Shown here piece after piece: positions 9,541 to 18,683 of a stretch of 64,000 nt of DNA (positions are counted from its first letter, which is position 1; each line of letters starts with the position of its first letter). This stretch comes from BOG-908 sp963751795 (lineage in GTDB: Bacteria > Pseudomonadota > Alphaproteobacteria > Acetobacterales > Acetobacteraceae): assembly GCA_963751795.1 (NCBI GenBank), contig CAVVVI010000004.1, positions 186,001 through 250,000 on the forward strand, given 5' to 3'. A program made the position numbers and the translations under genes. The notes beneath the pieces were generated by a model. It was not told the DNA's origin, made no database searches, and saw only the letters and a list, made by a program, of their open reading frames with translations.

Positions 9541-10961
9541 GCGGGGCCGCGCTCCCGTGGCGGCCCTCCACCCGGCACGCGGCGCTGGGCGCGGATTTCT
9601 ACGATGTGGTCGAGCCGGCGCGCTTTCCGGCCCACATCCTGCGCTACCGCAACCAAGTCTGGGCCGCCCGCACCGGCCTGGCCGGCCTCACCGACGCCGA
9701 ATGGATCGAGCATTTCGGCCGCTTCGTGCCGCTGCCGGGCAGCCTCCCGCAGCCGCTGGCGCTGCGCTACCACGGCCACCAGTTCCGCGCCTACAACCCC
9801 GATCTGGGCGATGGCCGCGGCTTCCTGTTCGCCCAGCTCTACGATCTCGCCGACGGCCGCCTGCTCGATCTGGGCACCAAGGGCAGCGGCACCACGCCCT
9901 GGTCGCGCACGGCCGACGGGCGCCTCACGCTGAAGGGCGGCGTGCGTGAGGTGCTGGCGACCGCCATGCTGGAAGCCCTCGGCGTCAACACGTCCAAATC
10001 CTTCAGCCTGATCGAGACGGGCGAGCAACTGGTGCGCGGCGACGAACCCTCGCCCACCCGCGGCGCGGTGCTGGTCCGCCTCAACCACACGCATATCCGC
10101 ATCGGCACCTTCCAGCGCCTCGCCTTCGCGCAGGACAGCCTGCGCCTGCAACGCCTGGTGGATCACGCGATCGACGTCGCCATCCCCGAAGCCCGGCGCG
10201 ACGATCCGGCCGAGCAGGCGGCCGCCTTCCTCTCGGCCGTCTGCACCCGTGTCGCCGGCCTCGGCGCGCAATACATGGTCGCCGGCTTCGTCCACGGCGT
10301 GCTCAACACCGACAACATCAACGTCACGGGCGAGAGCTTCGATTACGGGCCGTGGCGCTTCCTGCCCACCTACGACCCTGGCTTCACCGCGGCCTATTTC
10401 GACCATTCCGGCCTGTATGCCTATGGCCGCCAGCCCGACGCGCTGCTGTGGAACCTGGTGCGCCTGGCCGAATGCCTGCTGGCTTTGGCGCCACAGGCCA
10501 CGCTGGAAGCAGCGCTCGCCGGCTTCGTCCCCACCTTCCGCACCGCGCTCACGGCCGGCGTGCTGCGCCGGCTGGGCCTTGCCGCGCGCGGGGCAACGAG
10601 CGACGACGCGCTGGCCGAAGCCTTCTGGACCGCGCTGGCCAAAAGCGGCACCGGTTTCGAACAGGCCTTTTTCGATTGGTTCGGCGGGGCAGCCAGCACG
10701 CCGCGCGCCTTGGCCGGCCCGGCCGCATCCGCGTACGCCACCCCGGCCTTCGCCGCTTTCCGCGCCGCCCTGCCGGGCTACGATGCCAACGATCCCGCCC
10801 GCCTGGCCCATCCCTATTTCGCGCGCACGGTCCCCTGCACCATGCTGATCGACGAGGTCGAGCAGATCTGGGCGCCGATCGCCGAAGCCGATGACTGGCG
10901 GGTGTTCGAGGCCAAGCTCGCCGACATCGCCGTCATGGCCGAGGCCTACGGCACCGGCTGA
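9537..10961 (+). CDS. selO: Protein adenylyltransferase SelO / YdiU family
   Basis: The product belongs to the SelO pseudokinase family, whose members transfer AMP to protein Ser/Thr/Tyr residues and act in redox stress. Typical segments are LGTKGSGTTPWSR, GGVREVLATAMLEALG, HGVLNTDNINVTG and DYGPWRFLPTYDPGF. The last two correspond to the catalytic and metal-binding part. At 474 residues it is normal for the bacterial family. It starts with GTG inside the stop codon of the LOV kinase. It ends 17 bp before the convergent minus-strand gene. Coupling to a light-sensing kinase suggests co-expression, which is inference. Confidence 0.9.
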   Translation: MSGAALPWRPSTRHAALGADFYDVVEPARFPAHILRYRNQVWAARTGLAGLTDAEWIEHFGRFVPLPGSLPQPLALRYHGHQFRAYNPDLGDGRGFLFAQLYDLADGRLLDLGTKGSGTTPWSRTADGRLTLKGGVREVLATAMLEALGVNTSKSFSLIETGEQLVRGDEPSPTRGAVLVRLNHTHIRIGTFQRLAFAQDSLRLQRLVDHAIDVAIPEARRDDPAEQAAAFLSAVCTRVAGLGAQYMVAGFVHGVLNTDNINVTGESFDYGPWRFLPTYDPGFTAAYFDHSGLYAYGRQPDALLWNLVRLAECLLALAPQATLEAALAGFVPTFRTALTAGVLRRLGLAARGATSDDALAEAFWTALAKSGTGFEQAFFDWFGGAASTPRALAGPAASAYATPAFAAFRAALPGYDANDPARLAHPYFARTVPCTMLIDEVEQIWAPIAEADDWRVFEAKLADIAVMAEAYGTG

Positions 10962-10978
10962 GCGGCGGGGCCTAACCC

Positions 10979-12244
10979 TCAGCGATCCAGCGGCGGCGCG
11001 AAATCCGGTATGCCGCGCAGGATCCGCGCGATCACCTCGGCATGGGCCGGCAGCCGGTCACCCGCGCCGCGCAGCACCTCGGCGGCGGCCATATTGCCCT
11101 CGTTGCCGGCGCCGATCGCGGCCACCTGGGCGGCCACGGCGCTGCACGTATCGTAGGCGGCACCCAGTCCCGCCAGCGTGCGTGCGATTTCCTGACCCTG
11201 CTGATCGACGGCATGGCCCAGCGCGCCGCCCAACTCGTGCTGGCTCTGGATCACGGCGCAGAGTTCGGCCACGCGCCGGCTGGCCGCAGCCGCCTCCTGG
11301 CGCAGGGCCGCGATCACCGTGCCCATGGCCTGCAGGCCCTCTTCGGCGCCGGCCGCCATGTCGCGCAGATTGGTTGCCAGGTCAGCGGCCGCGCCGGCCG
11401 GCTCCAGCGCCTCGGCCTGGCGCAGGCAGGCGGTGGCCAGGTGCAGTGCCCGGCGCAGCTGCGCCGCCGTGCCGTCCAGCGCCGCCGCGCGCCCGGCCAG
11501 CCGTGCCAGATCGGCCTGCGTGCCCATCGCCGTCTCGGAGACGGCAACCGCCATCTCCGTCATCTGCCTCACCTGGCCGGTCACCGCGCGCACCGAAGCG
11601 GCCAGCGTAGCCGAGCGCCCGGCGATGCCGCCGACCGTGTCGGTGGCCAGCGCCGCGTCGGCCGCCGCCGTCACCGCATCCGCGCGCAGCCGGGCAGAGG
11701 CCTGCAGGATGCCGCTCGCCGCCTCGGCGACCGTCGAGCCGTCGCCGCGCAGGCGCATGGCCAGCAGCTCGGCCTCGCTCCGCCCGGCCCGCAGGGCGGC
11801 GTTCAGCGCGCCGGCGGCCGCTTGCGTGCGCTCCTGGCCCCGCTGCATCCGGCGCAGCCGCAGGATCGTCTCGCCGAACAGCGCGCCCAGGCTGCGCGGG
11901 CCGTCTGCCGCCATCGGCGGGCGGGCCACGGCGCCGCCGCCGGTCTGGGCATGGGCCATCGTCAGCTCAACCAGGCGCGCCACGATCCGCGCCGGCTCCT
12001 CGCCCAGCCGGCGCGCCAGCAGCAGCCCTGCCAGCGCCGGCACCAGCAGCGCCGCACAGGCCAGCGCCGTCACCATCGGCCAGGTCGGTGCCCTGTCCAG
12101 CAGCAGCGCGGCCAGCCCGGCACCCCCGGCCGCCACCACAGCCAGCGCCGCGAAGGTGGCCTGCACCAGGCGCGCCATCGGGGCCTGCACCGCATCCGGC
12201 TCGGGCAGCGAACCGCTGAAGGCGGCAGGGATCGGCGGGAACAT
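10979..12244 (-). CDS. MCP-like membrane protein with degenerate signalling coiled coil
   Basis: This 421-residue protein has two adjacent hydrophobic helices near residues 28-50 and 55-77 (ATFAALAVVAAGGAGLAALL; WPMVTALACAALLVPALAG). A long Ala-rich helical region follows with Ser/Thr/Ala spacing reminiscent of a chemoreceptor cytoplasmic domain. I do not see the strongly conserved receptor hairpin that contacts CheA/CheW, nor a clear HAMP or periplasmic sensor domain. It may be a divergent receptor, a decoy, or a helical scaffold unrelated to chemotaxis. The ATG at 12244 is preferred; the same frame stays open far upstream because of high GC. It is divergent from the DUF3108 gene. Confidence 0.6.
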   Translation of the reverse strand: MFPPIPAAFSGSLPEPDAVQAPMARLVQATFAALAVVAAGGAGLAALLLDRAPTWPMVTALACAALLVPALAGLLLARRLGEEPARIVARLVELTMAHAQTGGGAVARPPMAADGPRSLGALFGETILRLRRMQRGQERTQAAAGALNAALRAGRSEAELLAMRLRGDGSTVAEAASGILQASARLRADAVTAAADAALATDTVGGIAGRSATLAASVRAVTGQVRQMTEMAVAVSETAMGTQADLARLAGRAAALDGTAAQLRRALHLATACLRQAEALEPAGAAADLATNLRDMAAGAEEGLQAMGTVIAALRQEAAAASRRVAELCAVIQSQHELGGALGHAVDQQGQEIARTLAGLGAAYDTCSAVAAQVAAIGAGNEGNMAAAEVLRGAGDRLPAHAEVIARILRGIPDFAPPLDR

Positions 12245-12349
12245 GGCAGGCCTCCAACACGTCACCCGGCAAACGTTACGGGATACGCGTAAATAAACTG
12301 TGTGCCGCCGCGGGTTGCCCTGCCCGGACGCAGCAAGCACATTGCCGCC

Positions 12350-13171
12350 ATGCGCATCACCCCGCCTGCCTACGCCCTGCTGGCAGCCCTGGTCGCCGCC
12401 ACCCCGGCCGCCGCTGCCGCCGCCGGGCTGGGCGCGCCCGAGGGCGGCTACAGCATCGAATATACCGGCTACTCGCACGGCTTTGTCGTCATCAAGCTGG
12501 CCGCCACGCTCAGCCTGGCACCGTCCGGCTACGCCGCGCACGTAACGTTCCACACCGCCGGCGTCGCCGGCTGGGTGGTGCACGCCGACAACGACAGCAC
12601 GGTTACCGGCACCTTCCAGGAGGGCCGGGCGATGCCCACGCTGTTCGCCGGCACCGGCCATCTGCGCGGCCAGGCCAGGCTCACCCGAATCGCCTACAAG
12701 GGCGGCAACCCGGTCATCGAGGCCCTGCAGCCGCCCGTCGAGCACGAGCGCAGCCTGGTGCCCCCCGCCGACACCCAGCACACCATCGACACGCTCAGCG
12801 CGGTGGCCCTGCTGATCCATACCGTCGCGGTCGGCGGCGGCTGCGAGGGCAGCACGAAAACCTTCGACGGCCGCCGGCTGGCCGAGCAGACCGCCCACAC
12901 CACCGGCCCCGAGACGCTGCCGGAGACCGGACGGTCGATCTTCCACGGCACCACGCTGCGCTGCGATTTCGACGGCCGCCAGCTCGGCGGCTTCGTCAAC
13001 AACGAGAACGAGGACGATCTGCGCAAGCCGCGCCACGGCACCGCCTGGCTGGCACCCCTGCTGGCCGGCGCGCCGCCGGTGCCGGTGCGCGTGATCTTCG
13101 AGAACAAGCTGCTGGGGCAGGTGACCCTGTATCTCACCGCCGCCAAAGCCACCGAGCCGCCGCATAGCTGA
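12350..13171 (+). CDS. Exported DUF3108-type protein
   Basis: The product has an N-terminal signal peptide (MRITPPAYALLAALVAA, then an Ala-rich cleavage region). The rest is a beta-rich domain with YSIEYTGYSHGFVVIKLA at the start and PVPVRVIFENKLLGQVTLYL at the end. This is the layout of DUF3108 proteins, periplasmic proteins of unknown function common in alphaproteobacteria. There are 273 residues from ATG 12350; an upstream ATG at 12302 would place the signal peptide internally. A sparse Cys pair (GGGCEG and LRCDF) could form a disulfide. I give no function beyond the family. Confidence 0.75.
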   Translation: MRITPPAYALLAALVAATPAAAAAAGLGAPEGGYSIEYTGYSHGFVVIKLAATLSLAPSGYAAHVTFHTAGVAGWVVHADNDSTVTGTFQEGRAMPTLFAGTGHLRGQARLTRIAYKGGNPVIEALQPPVEHERSLVPPADTQHTIDTLSAVALLIHTVAVGGGCEGSTKTFDGRRLAEQTAHTTGPETLPETGRSIFHGTTLRCDFDGRQLGGFVNNENEDDLRKPRHGTAWLAPLLAGAPPVPVRVIFENKLLGQVTLYLTAAKATEPPHS

Positions 13172-13239
13172 CCGGCATCGGCCACTTCTGCCGCGCCTGC
13201 GCGCTGTTGCCGAAAGCCGCCCTGATGGAGACCACGCCG

Positions 13240-14712
13240 ATGCTGAACCCTGACACCCCGCTGAAACTCGCCGACCCCGATCTGCTGCGCCAGGCCAACC
13301 TGATCGACGGCGCCTGGGTGCAGGCCGATAGCGGCCAGACCGCCGCCGTGCGCAACCCGGCCACCGGCGCCGTCATCGGCGAAGTGCCCAGCATGGGCGA
13401 GGCGGAGACGCGCCGCGCCATCGCCGCCGCGTACCGTGCCCAGAAAGGCTGGCGCAAGCTCACCGCCAAGGAACGCCAGCGCCCGCTGCGCCGCCTGTTC
13501 GACCTGATGATGGAGAACCAGGAGGACCTGGCCGTCATCATGACGGCCGAGCAGGGCAAGCCGCTGGCCGAAAGCCGCAGCGAGATCGCGTATGCCGCCA
13601 GCTTCATCGAATTCTTCGCCGAGGAAGCCAAACGGGTTTATGGCGACACCATCCCGCAGCATCTGCCCGGCCGCCGCATCATCGTGCAGAAGGAGCCGAT
13701 CGGCGTGTTCGCGGCCATCACGCCGTGGAACTTCCCCGCCGCCATGATCACGCGCAAGGCCGGCCCCGGCTGGGCGGCCGGCTGCGCCGGCGTGCTGCGG
13801 CCGGCCACGCAGACCCCGTTCTCCGCGCTCGCCCTGGGCGTGCTGGCGGAACGCGCCGGGCTGCCGGCCGGCATCTGCAACATCCTCACCGGGCCCGCCA
13901 CCGCCATCGGCGCGGAAATGACGTCCAACCCGCAGGTGCGTAAGCTGACCTTCACCGGTAGCACGGCCGTGGGCGCCAAGCTGCTCGCGCAATGCGCGCC
14001 CACCATCAAGAAAACCAGCATGGAGCTGGGCGGCAACGCGCCGTTCATCGTGTTCGACGACGCCGACCTCGACGAAGCGGTGCGCGGCGCCATCGCCAGC
14101 AAATACCGCAACACCGGACAGACCTGCGTCTGCGCCAACCGCCTGCTGGTGCAGGACGGCATCTACGACAGCTTCGTCGCCAAACTCACCGAAGCCGTCA
14201 GCCAACTCCGCGTCGGCAACGGCATGGACGAGGGCATCACCCAGGGCCCGCTGATCAACGCAGACGCGCTGCGCAAGGTGGAAGACCACGTGGCCGATGC
14301 CGTGCAGCGCGGCGCCCGCGTCATCACCGGCGGCAAGCGCCACGCGCTCGGCGGCAATTTCTACGAACCGACCATCCTCTCCGACGTGCCGCGCAGCGCC
14401 GACATCTTCCGCGACGAGACGTTCGGCCCGGTGGCCCCGCTGTTCCGCTTCCACACCGAAGACGAAGCCGTGGAGATGGCCAACGACACCGAATTCGGCC
14501 TGGCCGCCTATTTCTACACGCGCGACGTCGGCCGCGTATTCCGCGTCGCCGAAGGCATCGAAGCCGGCATCATCGGCATCAACGAAGGCATCATCTCCAC
14601 CGAAGTGGCACCCTTCGGCGGCGTGAAATCCTCCGGCCTGGGCCGCGAAGGTTCGAAATACGGCATCGAGGACTACCTGGAGATCAAATACCTCGCGCTG
14701 GGCGGGATCTAG
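13240..14712 (+). CDS. gabD: NAD(P)-dependent succinate-semialdehyde dehydrogenase
   Basis: The product belongs to the aldehyde dehydrogenase superfamily and is closest in layout to GabD, which oxidises succinate semialdehyde to succinate in GABA catabolism. The landmarks are ITPWNFPAAMITRKAGP, the catalytic Glu in MELGGNAPFIVFDDADLD, the catalytic Cys in NTGQTCVCANR and the C-terminal VAPFGGVKSSGLGREGS. One oddity is that the cofactor-binding segment, usually VLKPA, reads VLRPA and is preceded by an unusual GWAAGCAG. Start ATG 13240 is preferred because GGAG lies about 9 nt upstream; ATG 13225 and TTG 13207 are alternatives. No gabT or regulator adjoins it, so the substrate is inferred from the family. 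Confidence 0.9.
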   Translation: MLNPDTPLKLADPDLLRQANLIDGAWVQADSGQTAAVRNPATGAVIGEVPSMGEAETRRAIAAAYRAQKGWRKLTAKERQRPLRRLFDLMMENQEDLAVIMTAEQGKPLAESRSEIAYAASFIEFFAEEAKRVYGDTIPQHLPGRRIIVQKEPIGVFAAITPWNFPAAMITRKAGPGWAAGCAGVLRPATQTPFSALALGVLAERAGLPAGICNILTGPATAIGAEMTSNPQVRKLTFTGSTAVGAKLLAQCAPTIKKTSMELGGNAPFIVFDDADLDEAVRGAIASKYRNTGQTCVCANRLLVQDGIYDSFVAKLTEAVSQLRVGNGMDEGITQGPLINADALRKVEDHVADAVQRGARVITGGKRHALGGNFYEPTILSDVPRSADIFRDETFGPVAPLFRFHTEDEAVEMANDTEFGLAAYFYTRDVGRVFRVAEGIEAGIIGINEGIISTEVAPFGGVKSSGLGREGSKYGIEDYLEIKYLALGGI

Positions 14713-14856
14713 CCGGCACCATCGTCTTCGGAGCGCTGACCTGCGGCGAGGGCAGCCAGTCGTGCGCCTCCCACGCCAGTGCATCCGGCCGCCCATATCG
14801 CCAGTAAGGGTTTCGGCAACCTTCGCGCGGTAGGCTGCGCCCCAAGTGAGGGGTCC

Positions 14857-16563
14857 ATGCACACCAGCGCCTACACGCCGATCGCCTTGCCGGAAGCGGG
14901 TTCGGACGCGCTGATTGCCGCGGCACTCGACAGCGCGCCCGTCGGCCTTGTCGTGCTGAATGCGGACCGGACCGTCCGCCTCGTCACCGCGGCGGCCGCC
15001 GCCCTGCTCGGCCTACCCGCACGCCTGGCCGCCGCGGGGCAGGACGGGGCCGCCATGCTGGCCCATTGCGCCGCCCTGCACCCCGAAAGCCTGCGCCTGC
15101 TGCAGGCCGCCCTGGCCGGCCGTGCGGAGGTGCCGTCCGACCTGCTGCTCGACGTCGCCAGCCCCGCCGGCCCGCGCACTTTGGCCGTCGATCTGCGGGC
15201 CGCCGGCGCGCTCGGCTGGGTGCTGAGCCTGGACGACGTGACCCGCACGCGGCAGACGCAGGACTGGCTGCTGGAACACGCCTCCTCGGATGCGGTGACC
15301 GGGCTGTGGAACCGCCACCATTTCATGCTCATGCTGCAGGACAGCCTGGCCGAGGCGGCTGCCCCCTGCGCGCTGCTGCTGATCGGCCTGCAGCGCCTGA
15401 AACTGGTCAACGACACGCTGGGCCTGGGCGCCGGCGACAGCGTTCTGCGCATGGTGGCCGATCGCCTGTGCGCCGGCATGCAGGATGGCGACATGCTGGC
15501 GCGGTTCGGCGGCGACGAGTTCGCGCTGGCTTTGGGCACCGCCGGGGACGCCGCCGCGCTGCAGGAAGCGGCCACCAGCCTCGCCGCATCGCTGGCCGAG
15601 CCCTACGAGATCGAGGGCGAGGTGGTAACGATCAGCGTCCATATCGGCCTCGCCTGCGCGCCCGCCCACGGCACGGCGGCCGAAACCCTGGTCGCCCATG
15701 CCGGCCTCGCCCTGCGCGACACGGCACGGCGCGGTGCCGCCGCCATCCGCCTGTTCGATCCCAGCCTGATGGAACGCGCCCATCTGCGCCGCGCGCTGGA
15801 GACGGATCTGCGCCTGGCCCTGCCGCGCGGCGAGTTCGAGCTGCATTACCAGCCGCAGGTCGATGTCTATCGCGGCTGCGTCACCGGGCTGGAAGCGCTG
15901 ATCCGCTGGCGCAGCCCGCAGCGCGGCCTGGTGCCGCCCGTCGAATTCATCCAGCTCGCCGAACAGATCGGCCTGATCAACGATATCGGTGACTGGGTGC
16001 TGGCCCGGGCCTGCCACGAAGCCGCGCGCTGGCCCGATGATGTGACGGTCGCTGTCAACGCCTCCCCGCTGCAATTCGAAACCGGCCAATTCGCCGACAG
16101 CGTGGCCGCCGCTTTGGCCGAGACGGGGCTGGCGCCGCACCGGCTGGAGATCGAGATCACCGAAAGCCTGCTGCTGCGCGATACCGGCACCGTCACCGCC
16201 ACGCTGAACGCCCTGCACGCGATGGGCGTGCGTATCGTGCTGGACGATTTCGGCACCGGCTACGCCTCGCTCAGCCAGCTCAGCAGGTTCCGGTTCGACA
16301 AGATCAAGATCGACCGCTCCTTCGTCAGCCCCGGCGAGGCCTCGCCGGAAAACAGCGCCATCGTCCGCTCCATCGCCGCCCTCGGTCACAGCCTGAGCAT
16401 CCCCACCACCGCCGAGGGCGTGGAGACGGCCAAGCAGCTCGAACAGATTATCGCCGATGGCTGCACCTGCGTGCAGGGCTACTATTTCAGCCGCCCCGTG
16501 CCCTGCGCGGAAGTGGACAACCTGCTGCTACGCCTGCGCCCGGATATCTGCGCCGCCGCCTGA
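14857..16563 (+). CDS. PAS-GGDEF-EAL c-di-GMP signalling protein
   Basis: This 568-residue cytoplasmic protein has three parts. A PAS-like sensor occupies about 18-130 (DSAPVGLVVLNADRTVRLVT). A GGDEF domain spans about 145-305 (DAVTGLWNRHHFM; RFGGDEFALAL). An EAL phosphodiesterase spans about 315-560. The EAL motifs look complete: GLEALIRW, VNASPLQF, EITES, DDFGTGYASLS, DKIKIDRSF, TAEGVET and QGYYFSRP, so c-di-GMP hydrolysis is expected. The RxxD I-site upstream of GGDEF reads QDGD and is absent. ATG 14857 is chosen because GTGAGGGG lies just upstream. Together with the membrane GGDEF gene at 4715 it shows local enrichment of c-di-GMP functions. Confidence 0.93.
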   Translation: MHTSAYTPIALPEAGSDALIAAALDSAPVGLVVLNADRTVRLVTAAAAALLGLPARLAAAGQDGAAMLAHCAALHPESLRLLQAALAGRAEVPSDLLLDVASPAGPRTLAVDLRAAGALGWVLSLDDVTRTRQTQDWLLEHASSDAVTGLWNRHHFMLMLQDSLAEAAAPCALLLIGLQRLKLVNDTLGLGAGDSVLRMVADRLCAGMQDGDMLARFGGDEFALALGTAGDAAALQEAATSLAASLAEPYEIEGEVVTISVHIGLACAPAHGTAAETLVAHAGLALRDTARRGAAAIRLFDPSLMERAHLRRALETDLRLALPRGEFELHYQPQVDVYRGCVTGLEALIRWRSPQRGLVPPVEFIQLAEQIGLINDIGDWVLARACHEAARWPDDVTVAVNASPLQFETGQFADSVAAALAETGLAPHRLEIEITESLLLRDTGTVTATLNALHAMGVRIVLDDFGTGYASLSQLSRFRFDKIKIDRSFVSPGEASPENSAIVRSIAALGHSLSIPTTAEGVETAKQLEQIIADGCTCVQGYYFSRPVPCAEVDNLLLRLRPDICAAA

Positions 16564-16622
16564 GCCGGCTGCCGCGCAACCGAACGCCGTGTTATGTTCG
16601 CCACCGTAACGGAGCGCGCAGC

Positions 16623-16883
16623 ATGAAGATTCTTGTCTCGGTCGGCAGGCTTCTGGTCGGCCTGGCGGCCTGCCTGGTGGTGCTCGCCGGCATACTGGGC
16701 GGCGGCGCCGCAGCGGGGCAGGCGGGCCAAAGCTTTCTGTTCGGCGCGCTGGCCGGGGGTGCCGCCGGCCTGGTCATCGCCGGCTGCCTGTTCGGCGCCC
16801 TGGCCGCCATCTTCCAGATCGCCGACAACACCGCCAAAACCGCGCGCCTGCTGGAGCGCCTGGAAGCCCGCGCCCCCAAATAG
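16623..16883 (+). CDS. Small two-helix membrane protein
   Basis: This 86-residue protein of unknown function has two hydrophobic segments (LLVGLAACLVVLAGILGG and GALAGGAAGLVIAGCLFGAL) rich in Gly and Ala, then a charged amphipathic tail ending TAKTARLLERLEARAPK. ATG 16623 is preceded by a GGAG-like sequence (ACGGAGCGC). It sits alone between the GGDEF-EAL gene and an FAD oxidoreductase. I do not recognise a family. Confidence 0.65.
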   Translation: MKILVSVGRLLVGLAACLVVLAGILGGGAAAGQAGQSFLFGALAGGAAGLVIAGCLFGALAAIFQIADNTAKTARLLERLEARAPK

Positions 16884-17002
16884 CGCCGCCTGCCACGAAT
16901 GCCCCCGCGGGCGCAGGCCATCACGCACCGCTACGCAAGAGCCAGCAGCAAGCGAAAGCACCCCAGCTTTCCCCCCAAACCGCCCCATGCCACCCTGCAC
17001 CC

Positions 17003-18619
17003 ATGACAACCGACGCCATCATCATCGGCGCAGGCCATAACGGCCTGGTCTGCGCCTATTACCTCGCCCGCGCCGGCGTGGCCGTCACCATCGTGGAGCG
17101 CCGCGGCGTGGTGGGCGGCGCCGCCGTTACCGAGTCGTTCCATCCCGGCTTCCGCAACTCGGTCGCCAGCTACACCGTCAGCCTGCTGCACGAGCGGGTA
17201 ATCGCCGATATGGGCCTGCACGCCCGCGGCCTGCGGATCATCGAACGCCCGATTTCCAACTTCCTGCCCACCGAGGATGGCGGCTACCTCAAGCTCGGCG
17301 GCGGGCTGGAACGCACGCAGGACGAGGTGGCGCGGTTTTCCAGCCGCGACGCCGCAAGGCTGCCGGCCTACTACGCGATGCTCGACGAGGTGGGCGACGT
17401 GCTGCGCCAGCTCGCCACCCAGACGCCGCCCAACCTGCCGGACGGGGTGTGGGGCATGCCGCGCGCGCTGCGCCAGGGCAATCTGCTGCGCCGGCTGGAC
17501 CTGCCGCGGCAGCGCAACCTTCTCGACCTGTTCACCAAATCGGCGCGTGACGTGCTGGATTCCTGGTTCGAGAGCGACCCGATCAAGGCGGCGCTCGGCT
17601 TCGATGCCATCATCGGCAACTACGCTTCGCCCGACACGCCCGGTTCGGCCTACGTGCTGCTGCACCACACTTTCGGCGGCGTGAACGGCAAGAAGGGCAA
17701 TTGGGGCCATGCGGTGGGCGGCATGGGCGCCATCACGCAGGCCATGGCGCAGGCCTGCACCGAGGCCGGGGTCACCATCACGCTGGATGCCCCGGTGGCC
17801 GAGGTGCTCACCCGGCAGGGCCACACCACCGGCGTGCTGCTGGAAGACGGCACCACGCTGCAGGCGCCGCTCGTCGTCTCCAACCTCAACCCCAAGCTGC
17901 TGTTCACCCGCCTGATGGACCCCGATGCGCTGCCGGCCGATTTCCGCGCGCGCATGGCCGCCTATAAATGCGGCTCCGGCACGTTCCGCATGAACGTGGC
18001 CCTGTCCGAGCTGCCCAGCTTTACCTGCCTGCCCGGCACCGCCCATGCCGAGCACCACGAGAGCGGCATCGTGCTCGCCCCCACGCTGGACTACATGGAC
18101 CGCGCCTATCAGGACGCCCGCCGCTTCGGCTGGTCGCGCGCGCCGATCGTGGAAATGCTGATCCCCAGCACGGTGGACGACACGCTGGCGCCCCCCGGCC
18201 AGCACGTGGCCAGCCTGTTCTGCCAGCAGGTGGCCCCCGTCCTGCCCGGCCGCGACTGGGCCAGCGCGCGCGAGGAGGTGGCCGACCTGATGATCGCCAC
18301 CGTCAACGCGCACGCGCCCAACTTTGCCGCCTCCGTGCTCGGCCGCAGCAGCCTCTCGCCGGCCGACCTGGAGGAGAAGTTCGGCCTCGTGGGCGGCGAC
18401 ATCATGCACGGCCACATGTCGCTCGATCAGCTCTGGTCCGCCCGCCCGGTGCTGGGCCACGGCAGCTATCGCGCGCCGGTGGCGGGGCTGTACCTGTGCG
18501 GCGCCGGCACGCATCCGGGCGGCGGAGTATCGGGCATGCCGGGGATGAACGCGGCGCGCGAGGTGCTGCGCGACCGCTCGCTGGGCCGCCGCCTCCGCGC
18601 GGCCCTGCACCGGCGCTAG
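17003..18619 (+). CDS. FAD-dependent NAD(P)/phytoene-desaturase-like oxidoreductase
   Basis: The product is a 538-residue flavoprotein of the amine-oxidase/CrtI superfamily. The dinucleotide-binding fold is at the N-terminus (IIIGAGHNGLVCAYYLARAG, then ERRGVVGGAAVTE). The C-terminal FAD motif reads LYLCGAGTHPGGGVSGMPG, typical of carotenoid desaturase-like and PYROXD2-like proteins. No carotenoid biosynthesis gene is nearby, so a role in carotenoid formation is not supported and the substrate is unknown. The next gene, a metal exporter, starts 65 bp downstream. Confidence 0.85.
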   Translation: MTTDAIIIGAGHNGLVCAYYLARAGVAVTIVERRGVVGGAAVTESFHPGFRNSVASYTVSLLHERVIADMGLHARGLRIIERPISNFLPTEDGGYLKLGGGLERTQDEVARFSSRDAARLPAYYAMLDEVGDVLRQLATQTPPNLPDGVWGMPRALRQGNLLRRLDLPRQRNLLDLFTKSARDVLDSWFESDPIKAALGFDAIIGNYASPDTPGSAYVLLHHTFGGVNGKKGNWGHAVGGMGAITQAMAQACTEAGVTITLDAPVAEVLTRQGHTTGVLLEDGTTLQAPLVVSNLNPKLLFTRLMDPDALPADFRARMAAYKCGSGTFRMNVALSELPSFTCLPGTAHAEHHESGIVLAPTLDYMDRAYQDARRFGWSRAPIVEMLIPSTVDDTLAPPGQHVASLFCQQVAPVLPGRDWASAREEVADLMIATVNAHAPNFAASVLGRSSLSPADLEEKFGLVGGDIMHGHMSLDQLWSARPVLGHGSYRAPVAGLYLCGAGTHPGGGVSGMPGMNAAREVLRDRSLGRRLRAALHRR

Positions 18620-18683
18620 GCGCCGCGCACGCCCGGCCGAACTTTCCCCTTCTCGCGGGCCGCAAAGGCGGCTTTGCTGGCGC

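Noticed and set aside
9537..10961. Selenocysteine in SelO
   Set aside because: No in-frame TGA precedes the terminal stop with a recognisable SECIS-like hairpin; the frame ends at a normal TGA.
17003..18619. CrtI phytoene desaturase in a carotenoid cluster
   Set aside because: The flavoprotein fold fits, but no phytoene synthase or other crt gene is in the window, so only the superfamily is called.
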